This document shows positions 14,238 through 21,099 of a stretch of DNA of 29,213 bases, in pieces. The first letter of the stretch is position 1. Every line of letters begins with the position of its first letter. The position numbers and the translations under genes are program-made. This stretch comes from Candidatus Woesearchaeota archaeon (GTDB taxonomy: Archaea; Nanobdellota; Nanobdellia; Woesearchaeales; WJKL01): assembly GCA_019322815.1 (NCBI GenBank), contig JAHWIB010000012.1, positions 1 to 29,213 of the forward strand, read 5' to 3'. A model generated the notes under the pieces. It ran no database searches, was not told the origin of the DNA, and was given only the letters and a program-made list of their open reading frames with translations.

Positions 14238-16447
14238 GCACTGATGGATCATTAGACAAGAAAGTAGAAACAGAACTTAATTCTATTACTTGTAAAGATG
14301 TTAGTATTGCTCATGGAACAAATGTTTCTGGTATAAAGAGATTTAGAAAAGCTGACAATCCTAGAATCGCAGCAGGTGTTTATTTTACTTCTTGGTTAAG
14401 CAGTATTGCTGAAGATTTTGCTGTCAGAAGAACTGAAAGCAGAGGGTTAAGAGGAGACAGGCCTACTGTTTATTATGCAGAGGTTCCTGATGTTAAACTT
14501 GTTGATTTAAGAGATGAAAGAACACTTGAAACAGTTTTACAAGGATTTGCTGATTATGTTGAAAAAACTGACGAAAGAAGAGCTAATGCAGTAAGGATAA
14601 AGGTCGAAAAGGATCAGCATAAAGAAAAAGGATTAGCAGAAGTGATGATAGGTGTACAAGATAGATTTACAGAATATCTTCAATCTTTAGGATATGATGG
14701 GTTGGTTTGTGTTGAAGAAAGAGAGATAGAGAGGGTAAAAGAGCCTGATTATCAGTTTTATTATACAGAAGAGCAGTATGAAAAATTACATTGCAAATAT
14801 GATTCAATAGTGGTTTTTGATCCTGAGAAGATAAAGATAGTTGAAGAAAAGGAATTATCAAAAAAAGACATTGAGTATAACAGATGGGATAGAGGAATGC
14901 CAGTACAAACTAGAAATGCTATTTTTCTTAGTGCTATAGCAGAAGTAGTAAATGATGTAATTGCAGAAAATTGTAATTATGATTGGAGAGATTGGGTTGA
15001 AAGTGATTTAATAAAACCAATAATAGAGGTTTATGACAGAGCCACATATGATAAACATAAGGATGAAGTATTGAGTAAAAAATTAATTTCATTAAAAGGA
15101 GATATAGGAGAAATTGTTAATAATCTGCAATTTACAAGAATCGGTGATCCAAATTATATGGATCATAGATATGATCATAGATTAGAACAATTCTCAGAAT
15201 GGCTAGAGCAAAAAGGATTTAATATAGAAAGGAAAGATATTAATCCAACATTAACAGCTGGAATCCATAAGCCAGCAATATTTGATTTGAAGTATAATGG
15301 AAGAAGTGTACAAACAATTGTTCATAAGGATTTTAATGATGCTAAACCAGAAAAACTTAATCATGAATATTTATTAACAGAATTATTGATAGGAGTATCT
15401 TTAGATGATCACACAGTTAATGTTCCTCACATAAACGGGTTAGGCGATGCATATAGTTCTGGATGCACTTATTCTGTTTTCGAGCCTAATTATACTGTTG
15501 AAGAAGCATTGAAAAAAGGCAGAGAGTTTAATGAAGGAAAAGTAATTGATTCTATTGTAGACTTTGGTGTAATAGGGGCATTTCATTTAGCAAGCCGCGC
15601 ATCATGGCAATTAGATTCATGGGATGTCTTTAATCATGCGAAATGCGATTTCTCAGAAATACAGAAAGCTAGAAATGCAAGAGACTTAGTAACAATACTT
15701 GAAGATCTAACTTCAGAAGATAGAAATGTTGATGAAAATGAGTTTAGACATTTAAGTTCAAGGCCAAATGAGAATTATAAAACAGCATTTAGAAGAAGAA
15801 TGCAGAGAATTGGTATTGAAGATGAATTTATTGATATGTTTACTGAAAAATACATAGATCCAATAATGAAAGGAGGAAGAAAGACACTTTCTCATAATGA
15901 TCTTCACATTGGGAATATATTTACACAAGGAAAGATCATAGATCTAGAAGCTGCGGGTTATGGAGAATTTGGAACTGATATAGCAAGATATCTTATCTCA
16001 AAATATACTCAAACTTATAGTCAAATAGAAGATCTTACTATACAAGATATTATAGAAGAAAATCAAGCAATGATAAGACGTGCTGTTGATAGATATAATA
16101 AAGCAATTAATGCTGTTGATGAGGTTTATGCTAAAAACATAGATGATCCTTCTTATGCAAGAGTCGGAAAGATGTTGGGATTAGAAGAACTTAGTTATGA
16201 AGAATTTAATGCAGCATTAGAAGGGATGATGAAGCATTCTGCATTATCTAGAGTCAGCCAGAGAATTTATGATTATGAACAGACAGACAGTGCTGAGTTT
16301 TTAGGTCTTGCAGCAGATAATTTTGATATATTTTATTCAAGCTTAAACGAAGAAGAAAAAAGAACATTTGATAAAGACAGCAGAAAAGCCTGCCCTACTT
16401 TAAAGGCATTGATGAATGTATACAAAGAAAAAGCATTAGCTGCTTAA
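14234..16447 (+). CDS. ADP-ribosyltransferase-like plus APH-type kinase-like fusion protein (K2)
   Basis: This 737-residue protein has two recognisable parts. Residues ~20-205 resemble ADP-ribosyltransferase-fold domains of the ART-PolyVal type: His27-Gly-Thr, then GVYFTS (48-53), an Ala-Glu-Asp-Phe-Ala helix, a VYYAEV strand, GYDG (153-156) and IVVFDPEKIK (192-201). Residues ~310-640 contain an APH/choline-kinase-type domain with HNDLHIGN (554-561; Asp556, Asn561) and IIDLE (Asp570). The linker (~205-310) and C-terminal ~110 residues are unrecognised and helical. If active it could join NAD-dependent and ATP-dependent modification. It overlaps RHH2 by 4 bases, a toxin-like placement, and its stop interlocks with R3 via TTAA. 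No signal peptide. Confidence 0.75.
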   Translation: MSTDGSLDKKVETELNSITCKDVSIAHGTNVSGIKRFRKADNPRIAAGVYFTSWLSSIAEDFAVRRTESRGLRGDRPTVYYAEVPDVKLVDLRDERTLETVLQGFADYVEKTDERRANAVRIKVEKDQHKEKGLAEVMIGVQDRFTEYLQSLGYDGLVCVEEREIERVKEPDYQFYYTEEQYEKLHCKYDSIVVFDPEKIKIVEEKELSKKDIEYNRWDRGMPVQTRNAIFLSAIAEVVNDVIAENCNYDWRDWVESDLIKPIIEVYDRATYDKHKDEVLSKKLISLKGDIGEIVNNLQFTRIGDPNYMDHRYDHRLEQFSEWLEQKGFNIERKDINPTLTAGIHKPAIFDLKYNGRSVQTIVHKDFNDAKPEKLNHEYLLTELLIGVSLDDHTVNVPHINGLGDAYSSGCTYSVFEPNYTVEEALKKGREFNEGKVIDSIVDFGVIGAFHLASRASWQLDSWDVFNHAKCDFSEIQKARNARDLVTILEDLTSEDRNVDENEFRHLSSRPNENYKTAFRRRMQRIGIEDEFIDMFTEKYIDPIMKGGRKTLSHNDLHIGNIFTQGKIIDLEAAGYGEFGTDIARYLISKYTQTYSQIEDLTIQDIIEENQAMIRRAVDRYNKAINAVDEVYAKNIDDPSYARVGKMLGLEELSYEEFNAALEGMMKHSALSRVSQRIYDYEQTDSAEFLGLAADNFDIFYSSLNEEEKRTFDKDSRKACPTLKALMNVYKEKALAA

Positions 16448-17352
16448 TATTCTATCCCTATCAGAGGATTGATCATATTATAAGTTAATCTGATAATATT
16501 TGCTAGATGCATGACTATCACTGGATTGCTTGATTTTTTAAGAAGATTATATGATCTACTATAATATAATTCATCTTTTTTCTTTGTAAAATAATCCAGA
16601 TCTATCTTTTTTATTTTATAATAGAATTCATAGAATGTTTTTACAAAAATATTTGTCTCTTCTATGAAATTTATTAAACTTGGTTCTTTTTTTATTTTTG
16701 ATGTAAGAACTCTTCTATAGATATATTCATATTCATTTGATACCTTTTCCAAACTCCAGATTATTAAATATAGAAATTTGTTTTTTTCAGGATAGATATC
16801 ATTTTTTGTTATTGATCTCTTGCAGACATCTGTAAATTTCTTTATATTCTGGTTTAACTGCTTGATATTTTCCTGATTATCAAATTTATTGCTTTTAAGA
16901 TCTTCATAGATTATCCTTCCTGTCTCTATCAGCATATAGAATGATCTTCTCAAATAATTCTTGAATTCATTATCTAGATCCTTAGAGATGTTTTTTATTA
17001 TTATCTTTTCTTCTTTCTGCTCAACTATCTCAAAGCCCATAATTGAATTGACTGATTTCTGAATTTTTTTTATTGCTTTGTCTCCAATAACATTGACTTC
17101 TATCAGATCATATCCTCTTTTATAGAGGTTGCTGATAATTGCTCTTACTAATGATTCTTTATACTCTTCTTTTATTTCTACTTCTGCTCTCCTGATCTCT
17201 TCTTTTGGGATTCCTTTTGTTATGAATAAAGAATTCTGCTCTTCCAAAATATTAACAGTATCTCCTTTGCTGATTTTATTCTTTTTTGCCCATTTTATAG
17301 GAAGGGATATCATCAGTGTATTCGGACCTTGCTTGATTACTTTTCTTTCCAT
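16444..17352 (-). CDS. AbrB/SpoVT-PhoU-like transcriptional regulator (R3)
   Basis: This 302-residue protein is the most divergent of the three regulators. Its N-terminal AbrB-type domain (MERKVIKQGPNTLMISLPIK) at residues 1-47 is followed by a Lys/Asn/Ile-rich PhoU-like helical region, and Ile-Gly-Ile precedes the C-terminus as in R1 and R2. A TTTAAAAA box (17376-17383, leftward) 24-31 bases upstream implies a leaderless mRNA. It is divergent from the unit 3 operon at 17562, whose promoter does not share the rightward TATA/operator block of P1 and P2, consistent with different DNA specificity. Confidence 0.85.
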   Translation of the reverse strand: MERKVIKQGPNTLMISLPIKWAKKNKISKGDTVNILEEQNSLFITKGIPKEEIRRAEVEIKEEYKESLVRAIISNLYKRGYDLIEVNVIGDKAIKKIQKSVNSIMGFEIVEQKEEKIIIKNISKDLDNEFKNYLRRSFYMLIETGRIIYEDLKSNKFDNQENIKQLNQNIKKFTDVCKRSITKNDIYPEKNKFLYLIIWSLEKVSNEYEYIYRRVLTSKIKKEPSLINFIEETNIFVKTFYEFYYKIKKIDLDYFTKKKDELYYSRSYNLLKKSSNPVIVMHLANIIRLTYNMINPLIGIEY

Positions 17353-17561
17353 AATTAAGCAAAAAGGCTTAGTTATTTAAAAAGATTGTGGTTTTGTATA
17401 TATTTTTATAAAAATAATAATAATATTGGCATAAAATATATATTAAACTAAAATCAAATATATTTATCACGTATAAGTGATAAAAGAATCAGAAGGAACT
17501 AAAATTCCTTCCTATTCGCCCTTAAAGATTGAGGGCAAAAAACGAAAAAGGTGAATGAAAA
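17353..17561. promoter_or_regulatory. Divergent promoter of unit 3 with a structured leader
   Basis: The leftward TATA box is at 17376-17383. A rightward AT tract (about 17430-17445, ATAAAATATATATTAAAC) should start transcription near 17465. Three consecutive hairpins follow: TTTATCAC/GTGATAAA (17463-17470 with 17477-17484), GAAGGAA/TTCCTTC (17492-17498 with 17505-17511) and GCCCT/AGGGC (17518-17522 with 17532-17536). Then comes AAAGGTGAATGAAAAATG with the ATG at 17562. The first hairpin could instead be an operator. P1 and P2 lack this leader, so expression here may be controlled at RNA level; no known riboswitch class is recognised. Confidence 0.55.
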
Positions 17562-17915
17562 ATGATAGGATTTGTATTAAATTTACTGAATCTTTCATGC
17601 GGTATGCCGGTAAGATTCAAAGAAAAAAAAGATATCAAAATTAGCAATGAAACTGTAGAAACAGGCATAACTGTAAATCCAGATGGTTCTGTTGATGAAT
17701 TATGTGTAAAACCCGATCATGCTGTTAATGGAAACTGCGGATCATGGCCTGGAATATACCAAAGAAAAGAAGATGGATGGTATAAAGGCAAACTAGATTC
17801 AGAGCATGGAAAAAATCTGGTAAAGTGCGAATGCAGCCAGAACTTCACATTAAGCGGAGTTGTAGCTGAATTATATTCTGATATAAACATAAAAGGAAAA
17901 TACATAAGTGAATGA
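17562..17915 (+). CDS. Small cysteine-containing lipoprotein, function unknown
   Basis: This 117-residue protein is first in the unit 3 operon. A very short hydrophobic N-terminus ends in NLSC (Cys13), lipobox-like, but it lacks basic residues before the hydrophobic stretch, so export is likely rather than certain. The mature part is beta-rich and has four more cysteines (around residues 47-90), which could pair outside the cell. No family is recognised. The end AGT-GAA-TGA doubles as the ribosome binding region of the next gene. Confidence 0.65.
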   Translation: MIGFVLNLLNLSCGMPVRFKEKKDIKISNETVETGITVNPDGSVDELCVKPDHAVNGNCGSWPGIYQRKEDGWYKGKLDSEHGKNLVKCECSQNFTLSGVVAELYSDINIKGKYISE

Positions 17916-17917
17916 AA

Positions 17918-18661
17918 ATGGAAAAACAAAAAATGGATTATTCAACTCTATCTGCAAGAGTTTCAAGGATAGTTGAAGAGAAAGAACCTGAGATTTTTAA
18001 TTCACATGTATTTCAAAATTATGGATATAGATTAAGTTATGCTATGAATGAAGCAAGACAAGAAGTAAGAAGAGAAATAGTTGAAGTTTATATTGAATTC
18101 TACAATGATAATGGTCTGGAAGATTCTATTGCAGAATCATTATTCAGAAACTATTCTACAGAAGAAGAGCGTAATACTCCAATAAATGAAGAAGGAGATG
18201 TTTATTGTAAAGATTTGGATTTAACTGTTAACCCTGGGAAAGCATATGAAAAAGCAATGGAAAATGAAAGATTCCTTAATGCACAGCATATTGCAGATGA
18301 TTTTGGATTAGGAAAAGAAAAATCAAATGCAGCAGGAACAAAATATGTAAAACAAAAATTTAGAGATGAAGTTAGAAACATAAATACACTAAGAGATAAT
18401 TATACAGATCTAAAAGAATATGATGCATTAAATTCTTCTATTGGAAAAGAAGTTGCTAAAGAATGGTTTGATAAATTGATGGCTTATGGCAGAGGGTTTA
18501 AACATTGGTGGATATTTGATGCTAAATATTTTACAGAAGCTGAGGAAGTTGCAAAAGAAGCTAAATTAGGACAAGAGATGGCAGATCAAGCAAAGAAAGA
18601 GAAACCAGGATTTTTCTTATCAAAGATTTTTACTCCTATAAGAAGAGGATTTATATTGTGA
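17918..18661 (+). CDS. Helical-repeat protein related to the unit 2 third gene
   Basis: This 247-residue protein has its start placed at the ATG at 17918 rather than 17912: GTGA (17908-17911) is then 6 bases upstream, exactly the spacing at the other junctions, and the N-terminus MEKQKMDYSTL aligns with MEKPKFQYQTL of the next gene. The C-terminal ~130 residues are helical and similar to the C-terminal domain of the 10840-11859 product, with shared Asn/Asp-Pro-Gly/Glu-Lys, Ala-Met and Val-Ala-Lys-x-Trp-Phe segments and a closing Ala-x-Glu-Val-Ala-Lys-Glu-Ala. It is probably a scaffold-type helical domain. Function unknown. Confidence 0.65.
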   Translation: MEKQKMDYSTLSARVSRIVEEKEPEIFNSHVFQNYGYRLSYAMNEARQEVRREIVEVYIEFYNDNGLEDSIAESLFRNYSTEEERNTPINEEGDVYCKDLDLTVNPGKAYEKAMENERFLNAQHIADDFGLGKEKSNAAGTKYVKQKFRDEVRNINTLRDNYTDLKEYDALNSSIGKEVAKEWFDKLMAYGRGFKHWWIFDAKYFTEAEEVAKEAKLGQEMADQAKKEKPGFFLSKIFTPIRRGFIL

Positions 18662-18667
18662 ATGAAA

Positions 18668-19336
18668 ATGGAAAAACCAAAATTTCAATATCAAACTCTT
18701 GATGAGGCTATGGAAGCAGGCGGTAGAATTTATGTTACAAATCCAGAAGGATTCGGGCCTGAAACAAAAAAAGTAATGCAGGAAATTTATGCCAGAAGAG
18801 CTCAATTTGGTGATAATGTAGTAGATTTCCAATGGGAGCATAAACATGATGGGATTTTATATCATTTACAGCAAGATGCAGTAAAAGAAGCGAGAGATAT
18901 AGTAAGAGAAAGAAGATTAAATGATGCAGCTTCACTAGGAGATGTATATATTTATCCTGCTATAACAGAGGCACAACAAAGAGCATATGATACTATACTA
19001 GCCAGAGAATTTCTCAAAACTAAGGATCTTAAAAAATGGTGTATAGAAGTAAGTAAAGCTCGAAATAATCCGCATGCTGAAGAAGATTTTAAAAAAAGTC
19101 ATATTGTGAATTATGCTAAACACTTTAAAAAATGGCTAGAAGAACCTAATAATGCCTATGATTATATGTCTGTGCGTATTCTTGGAGATAAGCTAGATTC
19201 TATAACAGAAGCTGTAAGAAAAGATATAGGATTAACAGCAGAAGAAACTGAACAATTAAAGGCAAAATGCGACAAGATAATCAGAAAATCCAAACCTTTG
19301 GTAGCAAGAGTTTGGAGCTTGTTTAGTGGTGAATAA
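18668..19336 (+). CDS. Helical protein, paralogue-like neighbour of the preceding gene
   Basis: This 222-residue protein has its start taken at 18668 (GTGA at 18658-18661, 6 bases upstream) instead of the ATG at 18662. The N-terminus MEKPKFQYQTLDEAM matches the preceding protein. It is mostly helical and charged, with a C-terminal Gly-Leu-Thr-x-Glu-Glu segment and a Lys-Pro-Leu-Val-Ala-Arg-Val ending reminiscent of the C-termini of the two related helical proteins. It ends Ser-Gly-Glu-stop, coupled to the next gene (2-base gap). Function unknown. Confidence 0.6.
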   Translation: MEKPKFQYQTLDEAMEAGGRIYVTNPEGFGPETKKVMQEIYARRAQFGDNVVDFQWEHKHDGILYHLQQDAVKEARDIVRERRLNDAASLGDVYIYPAITEAQQRAYDTILAREFLKTKDLKKWCIEVSKARNNPHAEEDFKKSHIVNYAKHFKKWLEEPNNAYDYMSVRILGDKLDSITEAVRKDIGLTAEETEQLKAKCDKIIRKSKPLVARVWSLFSGE

Positions 19337-19338
19337 AA

Positions 19339-20454
19339 ATGACTGAAAACTTAGAAGAAAGAGCAAAAGAAGCTTTTAAAGCTGGAATAGAAAATATTGA
19401 TAGAGAGGAATATGACCAAGCTGTTCATGATTTTAGTCAAGCTATTAAGTTAGATGTAACTTTTAAAAATGCTTATTATCATCGTGGAAGAGCAAAATCC
19501 TTGTTAGGAGATGGATACGGAGCACTTGCTGATTTTATGCAGGTTCTGGAATTGGATCCTACTGATTCAGATGCTTATATTGCTCTTGGACTTTTGCATC
19601 AAATAACAGATTTAGGAGCAGCTGAAAGGGATTATAGTGAAGCATTAAAATTTGATCCAACTGAGGGTATGGCTTACCGTTTACGTGGAATTATAAAAAG
19701 AAAGCAAGGCAGATTAAAAGAGGCTTTAGCTGATCTAGATGAAGCTGCAAAATATGATCCTGAAAATCCTTTGGTATATATCGAAAGAGGTTCAGTAAAA
19801 ACAATGCAAGGAGAAGCTTCACAATCACTGCCGTCATTAGCCCAAACAAAGGCGCCATCTCATTTTAAGGAAGCTATTGCTGATTTTGACAAAGCAATCG
19901 AATTAGATCCTAAAAATGCTGAGGCTTATTTTAACAGAGCACTTGCAAGAGCAAGATTAGGGGATACGCAAAGAGCAGTAAGAGATTATTTTGAAGTTAT
20001 AAAATTAGATCCTAAAAATGTTGAGGCTTACTATAATCGCGGAACTTTAAGGATTCATGCTGGCAATCCTCAGGGAGCTATTGCTGATTTTGATAAGGTT
20101 ATTGAATTAAAGCCTGAAGATGCAAATGCACATCTTCAAAAAGCATATGTAAAGGCTCAAATAGGAGATTTTGATGGAGCGATTTCTGATAATACAAGAG
20201 CATTGGAATTGATTCCTTCTGATGATTTTAAATTAATTGAGATGGCCTACAATAATCGTTCATATGCTAAAAGCAGAAAAGGGGACAGTAAAGGATCTAA
20301 GGAAGATCGTAGCTTAGCATTCAAAGCACAATGTGATAATATTATTCCAAGTGCTAGGAAAGCTGCTTTTGGTAACAGAAGAGCTGGAATGGAAGCGCTT
20401 ATGGATGAATTTTCCAGAGATTTAGATGAATTTAGAAAGAGAAAAGGTGAATGA
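19339..20454 (+). CDS. Tetratricopeptide-repeat protein
   Basis: This 371-residue protein consists almost wholly of TPRs (about eight). Many units show the consensus Ala-x-x-Asp-Phe-x-x-Ala-(I/L)-x-(L/F)-(D/K)-Pro followed by a Tyr-rich helix. An insertion of ~20 residues near 155-175 (SQSLPSLAQTKAPSHF) interrupts one repeat. Repeats around 19903 and 20003 are still nearly identical in DNA (TTAGATCCTAAAAATG then TGAGGCTTA), pointing to recent duplication. TPRs mediate protein contacts, so it may organise the other operon products. No signal peptide. It ends Arg-Lys-Gly-Glu-stop, coupled to the next small frame. Confidence 0.85.
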   Translation: MTENLEERAKEAFKAGIENIDREEYDQAVHDFSQAIKLDVTFKNAYYHRGRAKSLLGDGYGALADFMQVLELDPTDSDAYIALGLLHQITDLGAAERDYSEALKFDPTEGMAYRLRGIIKRKQGRLKEALADLDEAAKYDPENPLVYIERGSVKTMQGEASQSLPSLAQTKAPSHFKEAIADFDKAIELDPKNAEAYFNRALARARLGDTQRAVRDYFEVIKLDPKNVEAYYNRGTLRIHAGNPQGAIADFDKVIELKPEDANAHLQKAYVKAQIGDFDGAISDNTRALELIPSDDFKLIEMAYNNRSYAKSRKGDSKGSKEDRSLAFKAQCDNIIPSARKAAFGNRRAGMEALMDEFSRDLDEFRKRKGE

Positions 20455-20457
20455 AAA

Positions 20458-20574
20458 ATGATATATGGTACTGGAAGATTTGATGGAAAAAAGCATCTTG
20501 GTGATTTAGTATTTTTACCTGGAGATCTTTATTCCTGGATGCTAGGAAATGAAGAAAAGATTGAAAAGATGTAG
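20458..20574 (+). CDS. 38-residue coupled reading frame, possible gene remnant
   Basis: The ATG at 20458 follows the standard junction GGTGAATGAAAAATG, so it should be translated with the TPR gene. The product contains YGTGRFDGKK and a hydrophobic LGDLVFLPGDLYSWML. It is the last element of the island before the convergent core genes, and unit 3 lacks an RHH-kinase pair. It may be the surviving 5' end of a lost gene or a genuine small protein. The weak resemblance to the GVGRFDDNG loop of K1 is probably too short to be meaningful. Confidence 0.4.
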   Translation: MIYGTGRFDGKKHLGDLVFLPGDLYSWMLGNEEKIEKM

Positions 20575-20585
20575 AATAAATGAAA

Positions 20586-21098
20586 TTATTTCTTCTTTTT
20601 CTTAAAAAAATCTAATGCAGGGCAGCATTTCTTTCCTTGCTTGCAGTGCGGGCATGCTAGTTTTCCATAAAGGATTGGATTTATGAAAAACCAATTAAAA
20701 ACAGGATAAAGCACTGCAATTAATGTTAGTAAATGGAATCCTCTTGAAATCAATAAAGCAATTCCAACTATTATCGGAACTAATACAACAAGCATTTGAG
20801 GAATCAAATCCTTAAATTTCATCTCTCTTTCGCAGAATTTTTTAGGATCTCCTTTTTTATACAACAGCTTAGCTAGTTTACCCCTTCCTGAAAAGCAAAG
20901 TTTTCCATAATAATAACAATGAGGGCATGCTTCTTTGTAAACAAAGTATTCCATTAATAAAATATATACAATGTATAAGATTCCTGTAATCAAATGCAGT
21001 CTAAACATTATGTAAGCTCCAAAAAAATAAACTAAAAGAAATAAAACATTAGCAAGAAGTATACTCCAAATGGGATATGATTCATAGTACTTTGCCAC
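20586..21098 (-). CDS. Membrane protein with two cysteine-rich cytosolic motifs
   Basis: This 170-residue protein has about four predicted membrane segments (roughly residues 9-30, 35-53, 99-117 and 120-140). Two copies of the same motif, ACPHCxxxxxxC, occur at residues 57-68 and 148-158, with extra cysteines at 89 and 159; each could bind a metal such as zinc on the same side of the membrane. The C-terminus is a run of lysines. The start lies one base beyond the stop of argS, so it is probably cotranscribed with it. The T-rich coding-strand complement at its 3' end could also end the rightward island transcript. Function unknown. Confidence 0.7.
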   Translation of the reverse strand: MAKYYESYPIWSILLANVLFLLVYFFGAYIMFRLHLITGILYIVYILLMEYFVYKEACPHCYYYGKLCFSGRGKLAKLLYKKGDPKKFCEREMKFKDLIPQMLVVLVPIIVGIALLISRGFHLLTLIAVLYPVFNWFFINPILYGKLACPHCKQGKKCCPALDFFKKKKK

Positions 21099-21099
21099 T

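Noticed and set aside
17912..17917. ATG at 17912 as start of the 247-residue gene (and likewise 18662)
   Set aside because: The GTGA ribosome site touches this ATG with no spacing; the ATG 6 bases further matches the spacing of all other junctions.
2801..20460. C-terminal Gly-Glu as a degradation or sorting tag
   Set aside because: The residues are fully explained by the ribosome binding site overlapping the stop codon, and they occur on both exported and cytoplasmic proteins.
1..20574. Integrated virus or conjugative element
   Set aside because: No integrase, terminase, capsid, portal or conjugation gene and no tRNA with attachment repeats are visible; the ART-PolyVal-like domain alone is not enough.
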